From: Bacteriovorax stolpii
Lineage (GTDB): Bacteria > Bdellovibrionota > Bacteriovoracia > Bacteriovoracales > Bacteriovoracaceae
Assembly (NCBI GenBank): GCA_945905815.1
Contig: CAMDQH010000017.1
Location: 1-50,985 of the forward strand
Reading direction: 5' to 3'
DNA: 50,985 nt
The translations under genes were made by a program, and so were the position numbers. The notes under the pieces were generated by a model. It worked only from the letters and a program-made list of their open reading frames with translations. It had not been told where the DNA came from and searched no databases. Positions 1-7,804 of this stretch are shown here, one piece after another (position 1 is the first letter of the stretch; each line of letters opens with the position of its first letter).

Positions 1-129
1 GGAAAAGTTATGCGCAGAATTCTGAGAAAAATTGCGGCCACTGAGTACAGTGGTTTAGGAGACATTTCGACACTTGCTGACCCAAACGTAGTTGAGGCGT
101 TAGTTAATGAGCACAAAGCAGGGTCTTAG
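1..129 (+). CDS. acs: Acetyl-coenzyme A synthetase, C-terminal end (partial)
   Basis: Only the last 42 codons lie in the window, in frame 1, ending at TAG. The reading [15 protein letters not shown] followed by [16 protein letters not shown] is the characteristic C-terminus of AMP-forming acetyl-CoA synthetases, which activate acetate to acetyl-CoA in the cytoplasm. In this family the lysine of the G-K-(I/V)-M-R-R motif (second residue in the window) is the catalytic lysine that is switched off by reversible acetylation; it is present. The start and all other domains lie to the left of the window. The product would feed the acetyl-CoA used by the thiolase at 8423-9586, though that link is inference. 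Confidence 0.93.
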   Translation, partial: GKVMRRILRKIAATEYSGLGDISTLADPNVVEALVNEHKAGS

Positions 130-495
130 TTGGAAGAGCTATGTGAAGAAATTTGTAGAGAGCTTGAAGGTGAGAATGTTAACCTCAATACAATATTGTT
201 ACAGCTCAAGGAATTAGAAGGTTTTCTTACTAAAACAACTTCTCGATTTGTTGATATAGACTCATCTGTAAGGGAGGACCAACTTTTGAATCAAAAAGTG
301 ATGAATAACCTTTCAGGTTCAGCACTTGATAGCGAACAAAAAATAAATTTATTCAAAATCTATGAAGCGTTGAAAACGTATCTAGGCCTGAAGTTTAAAT
401 ATGGTGAAGCAGCAGATTGGTATTTAAAAAATGAATTTGATTCTTCTCTGGGAGAATTGATCGAATCTTATTTTAAAGCAGCCATCACTTCGTAA
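130..495 (+). CDS. Hypothetical acidic helical protein, 121 aa
   Basis: I do not recognise this protein. It starts with TTG directly after the acs stop codon, and no ATG is available in frame until about codon 58, so the start depends on a weak purine-rich site (AAGCAGGG) inside the acs end. The product is acidic and predicted mostly helical by eye, with no signal peptide, membrane segment or cysteine motif beyond two cysteines near the N-terminus. The abutting position suggests co-transcription with acs. Its 3' end overlaps the convergent gene at 468-974 by 28 bases. The uninterrupted frame and amino-acid composition look coding, but the TTG start keeps confidence moderate. Confidence 0.55.
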   Translation: MEELCEEICRELEGENVNLNTILLQLKELEGFLTKTTSRFVDIDSSVREDQLLNQKVMNNLSGSALDSEQKINLFKIYEALKTYLGLKFKYGEAADWYLKNEFDSSLGELIESYFKAAITS

Positions 496-974
496 TTTTT
501 CAAAAAAGCCATATTCATTAAAAGCCTAACTTGAGGCCATCCTAATTCTGGAACTGATGGGTGGTAGTAAAGATCACACTCATATTTTCCGCGCTTATTA
601 AGAATGCGAATATGATGAGCATTTTTAAGATTACCAATATCAACTCGACCGGCATGATGAATTGTAGCTTTGTCTGAATCTCTGAATTTGGTTATTTCAA
701 GATTGAGATAGCCTCGCTCATCTTGAAATTCGAGTGGAAGCTCTAATACCATCGAACTTTTTAAGAGCTCAGCTGATACCGGAACCAAAGGCTTTTTAAT
801 TACATCGTACTTAATAAGTACTTCTATCATTTCATTCGCCACATCGATTTTAGCTGCAGAAACTTCCAGTATACCACCTTGATGATATTTTCCTGGCTGG
901 ATTTTGTAAGTTAGGGTGTCCATTGCGGCATGAAGCGTGGTGCTTAGTAAAAGAAGTAAAGTTAACGCTTTCAT
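468..974 (-). CDS. Exported protein of unknown function, 168 aa
   Basis: The first 17 residues (MKALTLLLLLSTTLHAA) form a typical Sec signal peptide with a likely signal peptidase I site after LHA. The rest is a compact, probably beta-rich domain of about 150 residues that I cannot place in a family. The ATG at 974 is chosen because AAAAGGA lies five bases upstream; a TTG at 989 in the same frame would put that Shine-Dalgarno sequence inside the gene. The gene is monocistronic, convergent with 130-495 and separated from the TPM operon by about 120 bases. Probably periplasmic or cell-surface. Confidence 0.7.
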   Translation of the reverse strand: MKALTLLLLLSTTLHAAMDTLTYKIQPGKYHQGGILEVSAAKIDVANEMIEVLIKYDVIKKPLVPVSAELLKSSMVLELPLEFQDERGYLNLEITKFRDSDKATIHHAGRVDIGNLKNAHHIRILNKRGKYECDLYYHPSVPELGWPQVRLLMNMAFLKNYEVMAALK

Positions 975-1092
975 TGAAATCCTTTTCAATAAAAAATAAA
1001 TAAAGTGTACAAATTATGTCGCCCAATTTACGACTTGGCCATTTATTCTATAAGATATCTAATTCTGCGTAGCTTCCATCTTAGAAAAATAG

Positions 1093-1725
1093 CTAGTTAT
1101 GCAAGAAATGGATGGTGTCCGAAAGTTCAGATACATGAGAATCACTCGCTTTACCCCCAAAATCGGCCAGGATTTTAGTTTCAAGCCTCTCAATGCTGTT
1201 AATAAGCCCTAGCCCTACGTTGCCGACTTTGAAATGAATTCTCATAATTTCAATTAACTCATCCAACTCAGCTTGGGTTATTTCAGTTTTAAGAGTTTCA
1301 TCGATTAAGAGTTGAATGTTTTTTTCTAGGGTTGAAACCATAATCATGGCAGTAAACTTATGAGAGACTTTTGAAGTTCCCAGAGTATGAAAATACTCAA
1401 CAGCTTTTTCCCTGCACTCTCTTTGTATTTCCCAATCACTTAGTCCCAAGCGCTTGGCCCAGCTAAAATGTCCAATCCAAGTCATACAGAGTGAAATCAG
1501 TAGAAAACTTACAGGCCACATCCAGCTATAATGAAATTCCAGATAATAACTAAAAATCAAAGAAATAATAAATCCACCAATCAGACCAAAGCGCCATGAA
1601 GCCCCTGGATAGGGATCAGAAGCATTTGTGATTACGAGCAGTAACTCACACCCTGTCTTAGATTCAAATTGCTTAAGTCTATCTTCTACTAGCGCTACAT
1701 CATCTTGAATTAGAATATTTCTCAT
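1093..1725 (-). CDS. TPM-domain membrane protein, 210 aa
   Basis: This is the third gene of the lemA-TPM-TPM set. Residues 1-30 and 80-190 resemble the TPM (TLP18.3/Psb32/MOLO-1) fold, interrupted by two closely spaced hydrophobic segments at about residues 42-80, so it is probably anchored in the inner membrane. The function of these proteins in bacteria is not established; they recur next to LemA and are thought to act in envelope maintenance. The start ATG at 1725 is supported by GGGAG seven bases upstream and overlaps the stop of the preceding gene (TAATG), which implies translational coupling. A longer reading back to 1779 would run through the Gly-rich tail of the neighbour in another frame and is not credible. 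Confidence 0.72.
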   Translation of the reverse strand: MRNILIQDDVALVEDRLKQFESKTGCELLLVITNASDPYPGASWRFGLIGGFIISLIFSYYLEFHYSWMWPVSFLLISLCMTWIGHFSWAKRLGLSDWEIQRECREKAVEYFHTLGTSKVSHKFTAMIMVSTLEKNIQLLIDETLKTEITQAELDELIEIMRIHFKVGNVGLGLINSIERLETKILADFGGKASDSHVSELSDTIHFLHN

Positions 1726-2582
1726 TACCAACTCCCCGAAGAACCGCCGCCTGAAAAACCACCACCACCACCGCCCCAACTGCCTCCGCCACTTCCTCCA
1801 CTGAATCCACCGCCGCCGCGATGACTAGAGCCAGCTGCAAGTGCAAAAAGTAGATTTTGAAGACCAATGAGACCAATTAAAAGGCCCATCAAAAACATAA
1901 AACCAATCATGGCCAATCCGGCAGCTCCAACAAAAAATCCTACTCCCGCCATTCCTGCACCGGTAAAGATTCCGCGAGCAACAGGTTTTTTACCTAGGAT
2001 AATCTGCCCAAGAATCAAGATCCCGATTAAAAATGGGAAAGCAACTTTTAAAGGACCAGGTATAGAGCTAGATTGAGGAGCGCGACGTACGTAACGATTG
2101 CCTTCGCTTAATTTTAGATTAAATTTTTGGGCGACATCTAGCATGACCGCTTTCAGTCCACCGTGAAAGTCCCCTGCCTTAAAAGCAGGAGTTAAAATAT
2201 TATTGATGTATTGATTGGATTCATAATCAGTAATTTCACCTTCAATACCGTTTCCTACTTCAATTCGCATTTTATGTTCGGCTTTGGCGATAACTATGAG
2301 CAGACCATTGTCTTTTGCTTTCGTTCCGAGTTGCCATTTTTCAGCGACACGAATAGAAAAATCTTCTATCGCATATTCCTGAAGATCCGGGACAGTCAGA
2401 ATGGTAATTTGTGGGCCCTGATGAGTATTAATCTCATAGGCCAGTTGACTTAAATCCTGCTTCTGTTCAGAAGTTAAAAAACCTGCCTCATCCATAACGG
2501 GTGAATTAAGTACGGGGATCTGAATTTCAGCTCCCCATACATTTAGTGATAAAATAAGAATTAAAGAAAAAAGATACCGCAT
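1725..2582 (-). CDS. YgcG-like TPM-domain exported protein, 285 aa
   Basis: A signal peptide (about residues 1-18, ending VWGA) is followed by a TPM domain at about residues 25-155 with the usual opening pattern VMDEAGFLT and the core stretch containing NGLLIVIA. Two or three hydrophobic segments follow at about 178-250, and the protein ends in a Gly/Ser/Trp-rich tail (SGGGGGGFSGGGSSGSW), which is typical of YgcG-type proteins. This layout is a periplasmic TPM domain tethered to the inner membrane. The gene overlaps lemA upstream and the second TPM gene downstream by one base each (TAATG at both joints), so the three are translated as a coupled unit. Precise biochemical role unknown. Confidence 0.85.
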   Translation of the reverse strand: MRYLFSLILILSLNVWGAEIQIPVLNSPVMDEAGFLTSEQKQDLSQLAYEINTHQGPQITILTVPDLQEYAIEDFSIRVAEKWQLGTKAKDNGLLIVIAKAEHKMRIEVGNGIEGEITDYESNQYINNILTPAFKAGDFHGGLKAVMLDVAQKFNLKLSEGNRYVRRAPQSSSIPGPLKVAFPFLIGILILGQIILGKKPVARGIFTGAGMAGVGFFVGAAGLAMIGFMFLMGLLIGLIGLQNLLFALAAGSSHRGGGGFSGGSGGGSWGGGGGGFSGGGSSGSW

Positions 2583-3154
2583 TAGAATTTAACTTCTGGA
2601 GTCTTCTGTTCTGCTTCAGTCGCTGTGAACTGAGGTTTCTTTTCGAAATGATGAATCATCGAATTGGTTAAACTTGAAGGAAAAACGGTCACAAGATTAT
2701 TGAACTCCTGAACTGTTTCAATATAACGACGGCGAGCAATAGCAATACGGTTTTCTGTGCCTTCAAGCTGAACCTGTAAACCCTGGAAGTTTTGATTCGC
2801 TTTAAGATCCGGGTATCTTTCAGAAACCATCATCAATCGACCAAGAGCTTGAGAAAGTTCTCCCTGAGCTGCCTGGAATTTTTTCATCGTTTCTGGATTT
2901 AAGTCTTTAGCATCAACATTGATGGAAGTTGCTTTTGAACGAGCAGCAATCACTCCTTCAAGCGTCTCTTTTTCGTGAGTAGCGTAGCCCTTTACGACAT
3001 TTACCAAATTCGGAATCAAGTCCGAGCGTCTCTTATATTGGTTTTGTACTTCGGCCCAACTTCCTTCAACTGCATTGTTTGCTGTTGGGATTGATTGAAG
3101 CCCGCAAGAGACGAGAAAAAGTGATATTAATAGAACAGCGAAAGTAGATTTCAT
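2582..3154 (-). CDS. lemA: LemA family lipoprotein, 190 aa
   Basis: The N-terminus carries a lipoprotein signal with lipobox LVSC, cysteine at about residue 17, instead of the simple membrane helix of many LemA proteins. The LemA core follows with the signature YKRRSDLIPNLVNVVKGYA and a long helical body; the order of conserved blocks and the length of about 190 fit the family. LemA proteins are envelope helical-bundle proteins of poorly known function, commonly encoded next to TPM proteins, as here. The ATG at 3154 is chosen because AGGAG is well placed upstream and it gives a proper signal peptide; the frame is open back to 3193 but that region is a terminator hairpin. The space between the rpsT terminator and this start is too short for a normal promoter. 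Confidence 0.88.
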   Translation of the reverse strand: MKSTFAVLLISLFLVSCGLQSIPTANNAVEGSWAEVQNQYKRRSDLIPNLVNVVKGYATHEKETLEGVIAARSKATSINVDAKDLNPETMKKFQAAQGELSQALGRLMMVSERYPDLKANQNFQGLQVQLEGTENRIAIARRRYIETVQEFNNLVTVFPSSLTNSMIHHFEKKPQFTATEAEQKTPEVKF

Positions 3155-3169
3155 GAAATCTCCTAAAAT

Positions 3170-3202
3170 AAAAAAGCCCAAAGTATTATTCATACTTTGG
3201 GC
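3170..3202 (-). terminator. Rho-independent terminator of rpsT
   Basis: On the minus strand a perfect 10-base-pair stem (GCCCAAAGTA / TACTTTGGGC, positions 3176-3185 and 3193-3202) with a 7-base loop is followed by a run of five to six T (3175-3170). It sits 34 bases after the rpsT stop. Its T-run ends only about 15 bases before the lemA start, so transcription into lemA must involve read-through or a promoter embedded here. Confidence 0.9.
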
Positions 3203-3235
3203 TCAATTCTGATTTAATCAAGGGTCTATGGCAAT

Positions 3236-3499
3236 TTATTTAATTGTCGCAACTTGCTTAGTAAGACGACTAGTCTTACGAGAAGCAGTCTGCTTTTTCA
3301 TAGCTGGTGACTTCGCAAGTTTTGCAAGAAGTGACTGGCATTTTTGAAGAAGAGTTTTTGCTGTGACTTTGTCACCTTTAGCAATAGCGTCTTTTAAAGC
3401 TTTAACAGCAGTACGAGACTTCGCTGTTTTAACTTTGTTCGTCATACGACGAGTTTTTTCTTGTTTTGCTCTTTTTACTGATGATTTGTGATTGGCCAC
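3236..3499 (-). CDS. rpsT: Small ribosomal subunit protein bS20
   Basis: The 87-residue, very basic protein begins MANHKSSVKRAKQEKTRR and continues with Lys/Ala-rich helices, matching bacterial S20 in length, composition and start motif. S20 binds 16S rRNA early in 30S assembly. The gene has its own good promoter (3539-3568), a Shine-Dalgarno TAGGAG seven bases before the ATG, and a strong terminator, so it is a single-gene unit as in many bacteria. No unusual residues were noted. Confidence 0.95.
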   Translation of the reverse strand: MANHKSSVKRAKQEKTRRMTNKVKTAKSRTAVKALKDAIAKGDKVTAKTLLQKCQSLLAKLAKSPAMKKQTASRKTSRLTKQVATIK

Positions 3500-3538
3500 T
3501 GCGTTCTCCTAATGGTCGTTCTGTCAAAATATTGCGAT

Positions 3539-3568
3539 GTTATAGAACACTTATGACCTTTATGGCAA
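3539..3568 (-). promoter_or_regulatory. Sigma-70-type promoter of rpsT
   Basis: Read on the minus strand, TTGCCA (3568-3563) and TATAAC (3544-3539) are separated by 18 bases, each matching five of six consensus positions. The predicted start at about 3532 leaves a leader of about 33 bases that carries the rpsT ribosome-binding site. Confidence 0.6.
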
Positions 3569-3679
3569 GAGTTGTGGTTTAAATTCTCAAAAAATCAGCC
3601 GCATACCTTTTGGCAAAAGACGAGGGATAGGGTACTTTTGGATCACTTTATTTTGAAATTGAAACAAGGATTTTTTGTC

Positions 3680-4537
3680 ATGGGAAACATTCAACTAATT
3701 GGAATTGTTGGTGCTGGTCAGATGGGACGTGGGATTGCACAGGTTGCTGCCCAGACAGGTTATGAGGTAATTCTCTTTGATGCTTTTAAAAATTCGCTTG
3801 ATTTCGGTCATGCATTTATTAAGACGCAGTTGGACAAAGGTACTGAAAAAGGAAAATGGAGTGCTGATGAAGCCGCCCAAGCCTTTTCTCGAGTCAAAAC
3901 AACTTCCGAGATGTCTGATCTAAAAAACTGCGATTTGGTAATTGAAGCAGCAACAGAAAAAAAAGAACTTAAGTTTGATATTTTTAAAAAGCTGGATGAA
4001 ATTGTTAAATCTGGCGCCATACTTGCGACCAATACTTCTTCTATTTCGATTACTGAAATAGCTGCGACTACAAAACGTCCTGATAAAGTGGCCGGTATGC
4101 ACTTTATGAATCCAGTTCCTATTATGAAATTAGTTGAAGGTATTCGTGGTCTTGAAACCTCTGATGAAACTTTTAATACTGTCGCTTCTGTTTCGGAAAA
4201 AATGGGGAAAACTTTCGTTCGTGCTCAGGACTACCCTGGGTTTGCTGTGAATCGAATTCTTATGCCGATGATTAACGAAGCTGTTTATGCTCTGTACGAA
4301 GGTGTGGCAACCGCTAAAGATATTGATACAGCTATGAAGTTAGGAACGAATCAACCAATGGGTCCCTTGGAGTTAGCAGACTTCATTGGTCTTGATACGT
4401 GTTTAGCAATTATGAACGTCCTTCACGATGGACTTGCAGATACAAAATACCGTCCATGCCCCCTTCTTCGTCAGTATGTTGCTGCTGGAAGATTTGGGCG
4501 CAAAAACGGAAAGGGATTCCATGTCTATGATAAGTAA
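3680..4537 (+). CDS. hbd: 3-hydroxybutyryl-CoA dehydrogenase
   Basis: The 285-residue protein has an N-terminal NAD-binding Rossmann motif (GIVGAGQMGRGIAQ, residues 7-20) and the 3-hydroxyacyl-CoA dehydrogenase signature around HFMNPVPIMKLVEGI. Length and order of blocks match the stand-alone Hbd/PaaH type. It oxidises (S)-3-hydroxyacyl-CoA to 3-oxoacyl-CoA in the cytoplasm, or runs in reverse in butyrate or polyhydroxybutyrate metabolism. The ATG at 3680 has AAGGA nine bases upstream and begins the family's first strand; the frame is open back to 3572 but that part is not family-like. It leads an operon with a crotonase and an acyl-CoA dehydrogenase whose genes overlap, giving three successive beta-oxidation steps. 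Confidence 0.93.
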   Translation: MGNIQLIGIVGAGQMGRGIAQVAAQTGYEVILFDAFKNSLDFGHAFIKTQLDKGTEKGKWSADEAAQAFSRVKTTSEMSDLKNCDLVIEAATEKKELKFDIFKKLDEIVKSGAILATNTSSISITEIAATTKRPDKVAGMHFMNPVPIMKLVEGIRGLETSDETFNTVASVSEKMGKTFVRAQDYPGFAVNRILMPMINEAVYALYEGVATAKDIDTAMKLGTNQPMGPLELADFIGLDTCLAIMNVLHDGLADTKYRPCPLLRQYVAAGRFGRKNGKGFHVYDK

Positions 4538-5297
4538 CTTTGAAACACTCAGTTTTAGCGTCAGTGATGAAATCGGGATATTGACAATTAATCGCCCTGA
4601 TAAACTTAATGCTCTCAATATTCAGGTACTTCGTGAACTTAAAGGAGCTTTGACTGAACTCAAGGCAGCTCCCATTCGCGGCTTGATTCTAACTGGAGAA
4701 GGCGAGAAAGCGTTTATCGCTGGTGCAGATATTGCTGAGATGAAACCAATGGAGCAAGGTGAAGCTTTGGCTTTTTCGGAGCTTGGCCAATTGGTAACTC
4801 TGGCGTTTGAAGCACTTCCTTATCCGTGTGTCGCTTGCGTAAATGGATTTGCTCTTGGTGGTGGATTTGAAATGGCACTTGCTTGTGATTTTATTTTTGC
4901 CACAAAAAATGCGGTCTTTGGTTTACCTGAAGTAAAACTGGGGCTTATTCCGGGTTTCGGTGGAACTCAGCGCCTTTTAAAAATTGTTGGCGAAAGACGA
5001 GCAAAAGAAATTATATTCTCTGGCCGAAATATCGCCAGTGAAGAAGCCAAACTTCTGGGTATTGCACTTGAAGTTTATGCGGATAAGGCACAACTTTTAG
5101 CTGAAACTCAAAGTTGGTTCAAAATGGTACTTAAGAATTCTTCTTGCGCCATTTACGAAGCAAAACAAGTCCTTGGCAAAGGTTTAGTTGAAGAAAGAAA
5201 AGCCTTTGGAAATATTTTCCAAACAGAAAATATGATCGAAGGAACTGCGGCGTTTATTGAAAAGAGAAAAGCACAATTCACAGGAAAGATTTTATGA
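4521..5297 (+). CDS. crt: Enoyl-CoA hydratase (crotonase family)
   Basis: The 258-residue protein has the crotonase fold blocks in order: NRPDKLNALN, the oxyanion-hole block AFIAGADIAEM, GGGFEMALACD and GLPEVKLGLIPGFGG. The two catalytic glutamates of true hydratases (the E of GGGFEM and the E of LPEVKL) are both present, so it should hydrate 2-enoyl-CoA, probably crotonyl-CoA given the neighbours. The start at 4521 lies inside the end of hbd, 17 bases overlapping, with GAAAGGGA just upstream; the open frame back to 4428 runs antiphase through hbd and is rejected. The stop overlaps the next start by ATGA, so the three enzymes are translationally coupled. The symbol is by analogy with butyrate-pathway clusters; a general fadB1-type role is equally possible. 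Confidence 0.9.
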   Translation: MSMISNFETLSFSVSDEIGILTINRPDKLNALNIQVLRELKGALTELKAAPIRGLILTGEGEKAFIAGADIAEMKPMEQGEALAFSELGQLVTLAFEALPYPCVACVNGFALGGGFEMALACDFIFATKNAVFGLPEVKLGLIPGFGGTQRLLKIVGERRAKEIIFSGRNIASEEAKLLGIALEVYADKAQLLAETQSWFKMVLKNSSCAIYEAKQVLGKGLVEERKAFGNIFQTENMIEGTAAFIEKRKAQFTGKIL

Positions 5298-6436
5298 TTT
5301 TAGATGAAAAGTACAAAGAAATTCGAGATATGGTAAAAAAGTTTTCTGATTCAGATGTCGCACCTTTAGCAATGAAAATTGATCACGAAGGGCACATTCC
5401 AAAAGAGTTAATTGCTAAGATTTCTGAAAATGGTTTTCTAGGATCTTATATACCAGAAGAATACGGCGGAGCAGGTATGGACTACTTGTCTTACGCACTA
5501 TTGGTTGAAGAAATTTCACGAAACTGTGCATCTACGGGTGTTTTTATTTCAGCGCACACTTCACTTACGGCTTGGCCTATTTTAAATTTTGGAACAGAGG
5601 CTCAGAAGAAAAAATATCTTCCTAAGATGGCTTCTGGTGAATGGATAGGTTGCTTCTGTTTATCTGAACCGAATGCAGGGTCAGACGCGGGATCTCTTAC
5701 AACTTTCGCAGAAGACAAAGGTGATCATTGGGAAATTAATGGTGTAAAAAATTGGATCACCAACGGAAAAGAAGCTTCTATTTGTCTTGTTTTTGCAAAG
5801 ACGAAAAAAACTCCGGACTATAAAGGGATATCGGTATTTATTGTTGAAACGTCTAATCCTGGTTTCTCAATCATTAAAGAAGAGGACAAACTTGGAATCA
5901 GAGGATCATCAACCTGTCAGCTGGCCTTTGATAAAGTAAAAGTTCCAAAAGACGCATTACTTGGTGAAGCTGAAAAAGGTTTCCGTGTAGCGATGGCAAC
6001 TCTTGACGGTGGTAGAATCGGAATTGCTTCACAGGCATTAGGAATTGCACAAGGAGCTTTTGATTACGCAATACGTTATACGAAACAGAGAGTTCAATTC
6101 GGTGCGCCACTTTCTGATCTGCAAGGAATTCAGTTTATGCTGGCAGATATGAGCACAAAAATTGGTGCGTCAAGACTCCTAATCTACCACGCATCAGCGC
6201 TTAAAGATGCAGGGCAGCCATATTCTAAAGAGTCTGCCCAGGCGAAACTTTTTGCTTCAGAATCAGCTATGTGGGTTACCACTAAAGCAATTCAGCTCTG
6301 CGGAGGCAATGGCTATACTAAGGAATACCCTGTTGAGCGTTTCTTCCGTGACGCCAAGATTACCGAGATTTACGAAGGTACTTCCGAAGTTCAACGCATG
6401 GTAATTGCAAACTCTGAATTGAGAGCAATTCAGTAA
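5294..6436 (+). CDS. Short-chain acyl-CoA dehydrogenase (butyryl-CoA dehydrogenase type)
   Basis: A full-length 380-residue flavoenzyme of the acyl-CoA dehydrogenase family. It has the N-terminal helical domain ending GFLGSYIPEEYGG, the FAD-binding signatures LSEPNAGSD and WITNG, and the C-terminal box EIYEGTSEVQR with the catalytic glutamate at about residue 361, the position used by short- and medium-chain enzymes. It would convert butyryl- or other short acyl-CoA to the 2-enoyl-CoA used by the gene upstream, passing electrons to ETF. ETF genes are not in the window. The ATG overlaps the upstream stop (ATGA). Substrate chain length is inferred from the operon rather than from pocket residues. 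Confidence 0.92.
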   Translation: MILDEKYKEIRDMVKKFSDSDVAPLAMKIDHEGHIPKELIAKISENGFLGSYIPEEYGGAGMDYLSYALLVEEISRNCASTGVFISAHTSLTAWPILNFGTEAQKKKYLPKMASGEWIGCFCLSEPNAGSDAGSLTTFAEDKGDHWEINGVKNWITNGKEASICLVFAKTKKTPDYKGISVFIVETSNPGFSIIKEEDKLGIRGSSTCQLAFDKVKVPKDALLGEAEKGFRVAMATLDGGRIGIASQALGIAQGAFDYAIRYTKQRVQFGAPLSDLQGIQFMLADMSTKIGASRLLIYHASALKDAGQPYSKESAQAKLFASESAMWVTTKAIQLCGGNGYTKEYPVERFFRDAKITEIYEGTSEVQRMVIANSELRAIQ

Positions 6437-6536
6437 AAATCTCTCGTCAAAGAGACCCGCACTTTGTTAGAGTTTCTACTAAATTTGTTTTATACGCGAT
6501 TACCGTGGTCGGTTATTATTTTTTAGGGAGAAAATC

Positions 6537-7769
6537 ATGGCGAAAAAGAAGCCTGCTGCTAAGATGCCAGCAAAGAAACAATTAGCAAAAACTACGGTCA
6601 AGAAGCCAGTTAAAGCTGCTCCTAAAAAAGAAGTTAAAAAAATGGCCAAAAAAGCTCCTGCTAAAAAAGCAGCTCCTGCAAAAAAAGTGGCCCCTAAAAA
6701 GGTTGAAAAGAAAGTAGTTAAGGCTCCTGCAAAATCTATTAAGAGTTCATTTCTTAAAAGTGCCGGAAAGCTAGTTGCTAAAGTTATGCCTAAGGGCCTT
6801 ACTAAAGAGCAGATCAAAAAACAAAAAGACAAAGAGTTAAAAGAAAAGAAGGCCATTGAAACTAAAGAGAAGGCCCTCGCTGCAAAAGATAAAGTAAAAG
6901 CCGAAGCCGATAAGAAAAAAGCTAAAGAACAAGAAAAGAAAGATAAAGAAAAAGCTAAGATTCAGGCGCAAAAAGATAAAGAGAATGCCAAGCTTCAGGC
7001 CAAACAAGATAAAGAAGATGCCAAAAATATTGGAAAGAAAGGTAAGCCTTCCAAAAGCAAATTCAGCGATGATGAGGATGAAGAAGGGGATATCGATCTT
7101 GGACCCGATGATGAACCGGAATTCGGTGAAGAGCGCTCAGCACGTAAGTCAAGTGAAGACGATGATGTTGATGAATTTGAAGAGGATTATAAAAAATCTA
7201 AAACAGTTAAAAAATCTGGTAAAAAAGCTTACGAAGAAGATGACGGAGCTGTTGAAGCCTTTACTCCAAAGATGTCTAAGAAATATCAGAATGCTATTCT
7301 TTCAGATCTTGAAGGTAAAATTGCCGATGAGATTGCAGAGTTAAGAGAGCATTTTAACTGGAAAGATATTGCTGAATCAATTGGGACAATGGATTTTTTC
7401 ATTAATGCCAAAAATGATGAATGTATCGAAAAAGGTTGCGATAACATCCGTACAACTCAGAGTTACTGCCGTCTTCACTACATTCGTAACCAAAAAACAC
7501 TTCAGAAAAAGCGCGAGATCTTGAAAGAAAATAAACTTCAGGAATATATCGAAGAGCTTATTTCTAAATATCCTGTTAAATATATTGAATCTCTATTGTC
7601 TGATCTTTCTGATGATAAAGAGTTCTACAAAGTTCTTAACGAGCTTAATATCACTTCTGAATTTGATTTCGAAGAAGATGAATTAGAGAATGCTTCGGAT
7701 GATGATGATGATGACGGAGATATCGGAATTGAAACGATCTCTTCAAGTTTGAGATACGAAGACGAATAA
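6537..7769 (+). CDS. Histone H1-like Lys/Ala-rich protein with acidic linker and C-terminal zinc-finger-like motif, 410 aa
   Basis: Three parts are visible. Residues 1-75 are Lys/Ala/Pro-rich with AAPAKK-type repeats like bacterial histone H1-like proteins. Residues 76-165 form a charged helix with three 11-residue repeats. Residues 175-240 are an Asp/Glu-rich linker. A globular domain at about 240-385 holds C296-x4-C301-x9-C311-x2-H314, a pattern also found in zinc-binding knuckles of HNH-type and phage proteins, and the tail is again acidic. Nucleic-acid or nucleoid binding is therefore likely, but the function is unproven. A good ribosome-binding site (AGGGAG) precedes the ATG, and a bidirectional terminator follows. 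The first part resembles unstructured chromatin proteins, so composition-based matches would be unreliable; the C-terminal domain is the informative one. Confidence 0.8.
   Translation: MAKKKPAAKMPAKKQLAKTTVKKPVKAAPKKEVKKMAKKAPAKKAAPAKKVAPKKVEKKVVKAPAKSIKSSFLKSAGKLVAKVMPKGLTKEQIKKQKDKELKEKKAIETKEKALAAKDKVKAEADKKKAKEQEKKDKEKAKIQAQKDKENAKLQAKQDKEDAKNIGKKGKPSKSKFSDDEDEEGDIDLGPDDEPEFGEERSARKSSEDDDVDEFEEDYKKSKTVKKSGKKAYEEDDGAVEAFTPKMSKKYQNAILSDLEGKIADEIAELREHFNWKDIAESIGTMDFFINAKNDECIEKGCDNIRTTQSYCRLHYIRNQKTLQKKREILKENKLQEYIEELISKYPVKYIESLLSDLSDDKEFYKVLNELNITSEFDFEEDELENASDDDDDDGDIGIETISSSLRYEDE
6921..7019 (+). repeat. Three tandem 33-base (11-codon) repeats inside the H1-like gene
   Basis: Units 6921-6953, 6954-6986 and 6987-7019 encode AKEQEKKDKEK, AKIQAQKDKEN and AKLQAKQDKED. 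The 11-residue periodicity suits an extended, highly charged helix or right-handed coiled coil. The repeats are diverged at DNA level, so this is an old duplication rather than an active slippage tract. Confidence 0.7.
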
Positions 7770-7771
7770 AT

Positions 7772-7804
7772 AAAAAAAAGCCCTCGTAAGAGGGCTTTTT
7801 TTTT
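7772..7804. terminator. Bidirectional Rho-independent terminator
   Basis: A six-base-pair stem GCCCTC / GAGGGC (7780-7785, 7790-7795) with a GTAA loop is flanked by eight A on the left and nine T on the right. It can end transcription from both the H1-like gene and the convergent gene 7803-8321; the stop codon of the latter lies within the T-run. Confidence 0.92.

Noticed and set aside
3680-3788. Extension of hbd upstream to 3572
   Set aside because: The added 36 residues are not family-like, and the ATG at 3680 has a good Shine-Dalgarno sequence.
6500-6856. 118-codon hydrophobic frame on the minus strand
   Set aside because: It is the complement of the Lys/Ala-rich repeats of the H1-like gene, giving Phe/Ala/Leu-rich nonsense.
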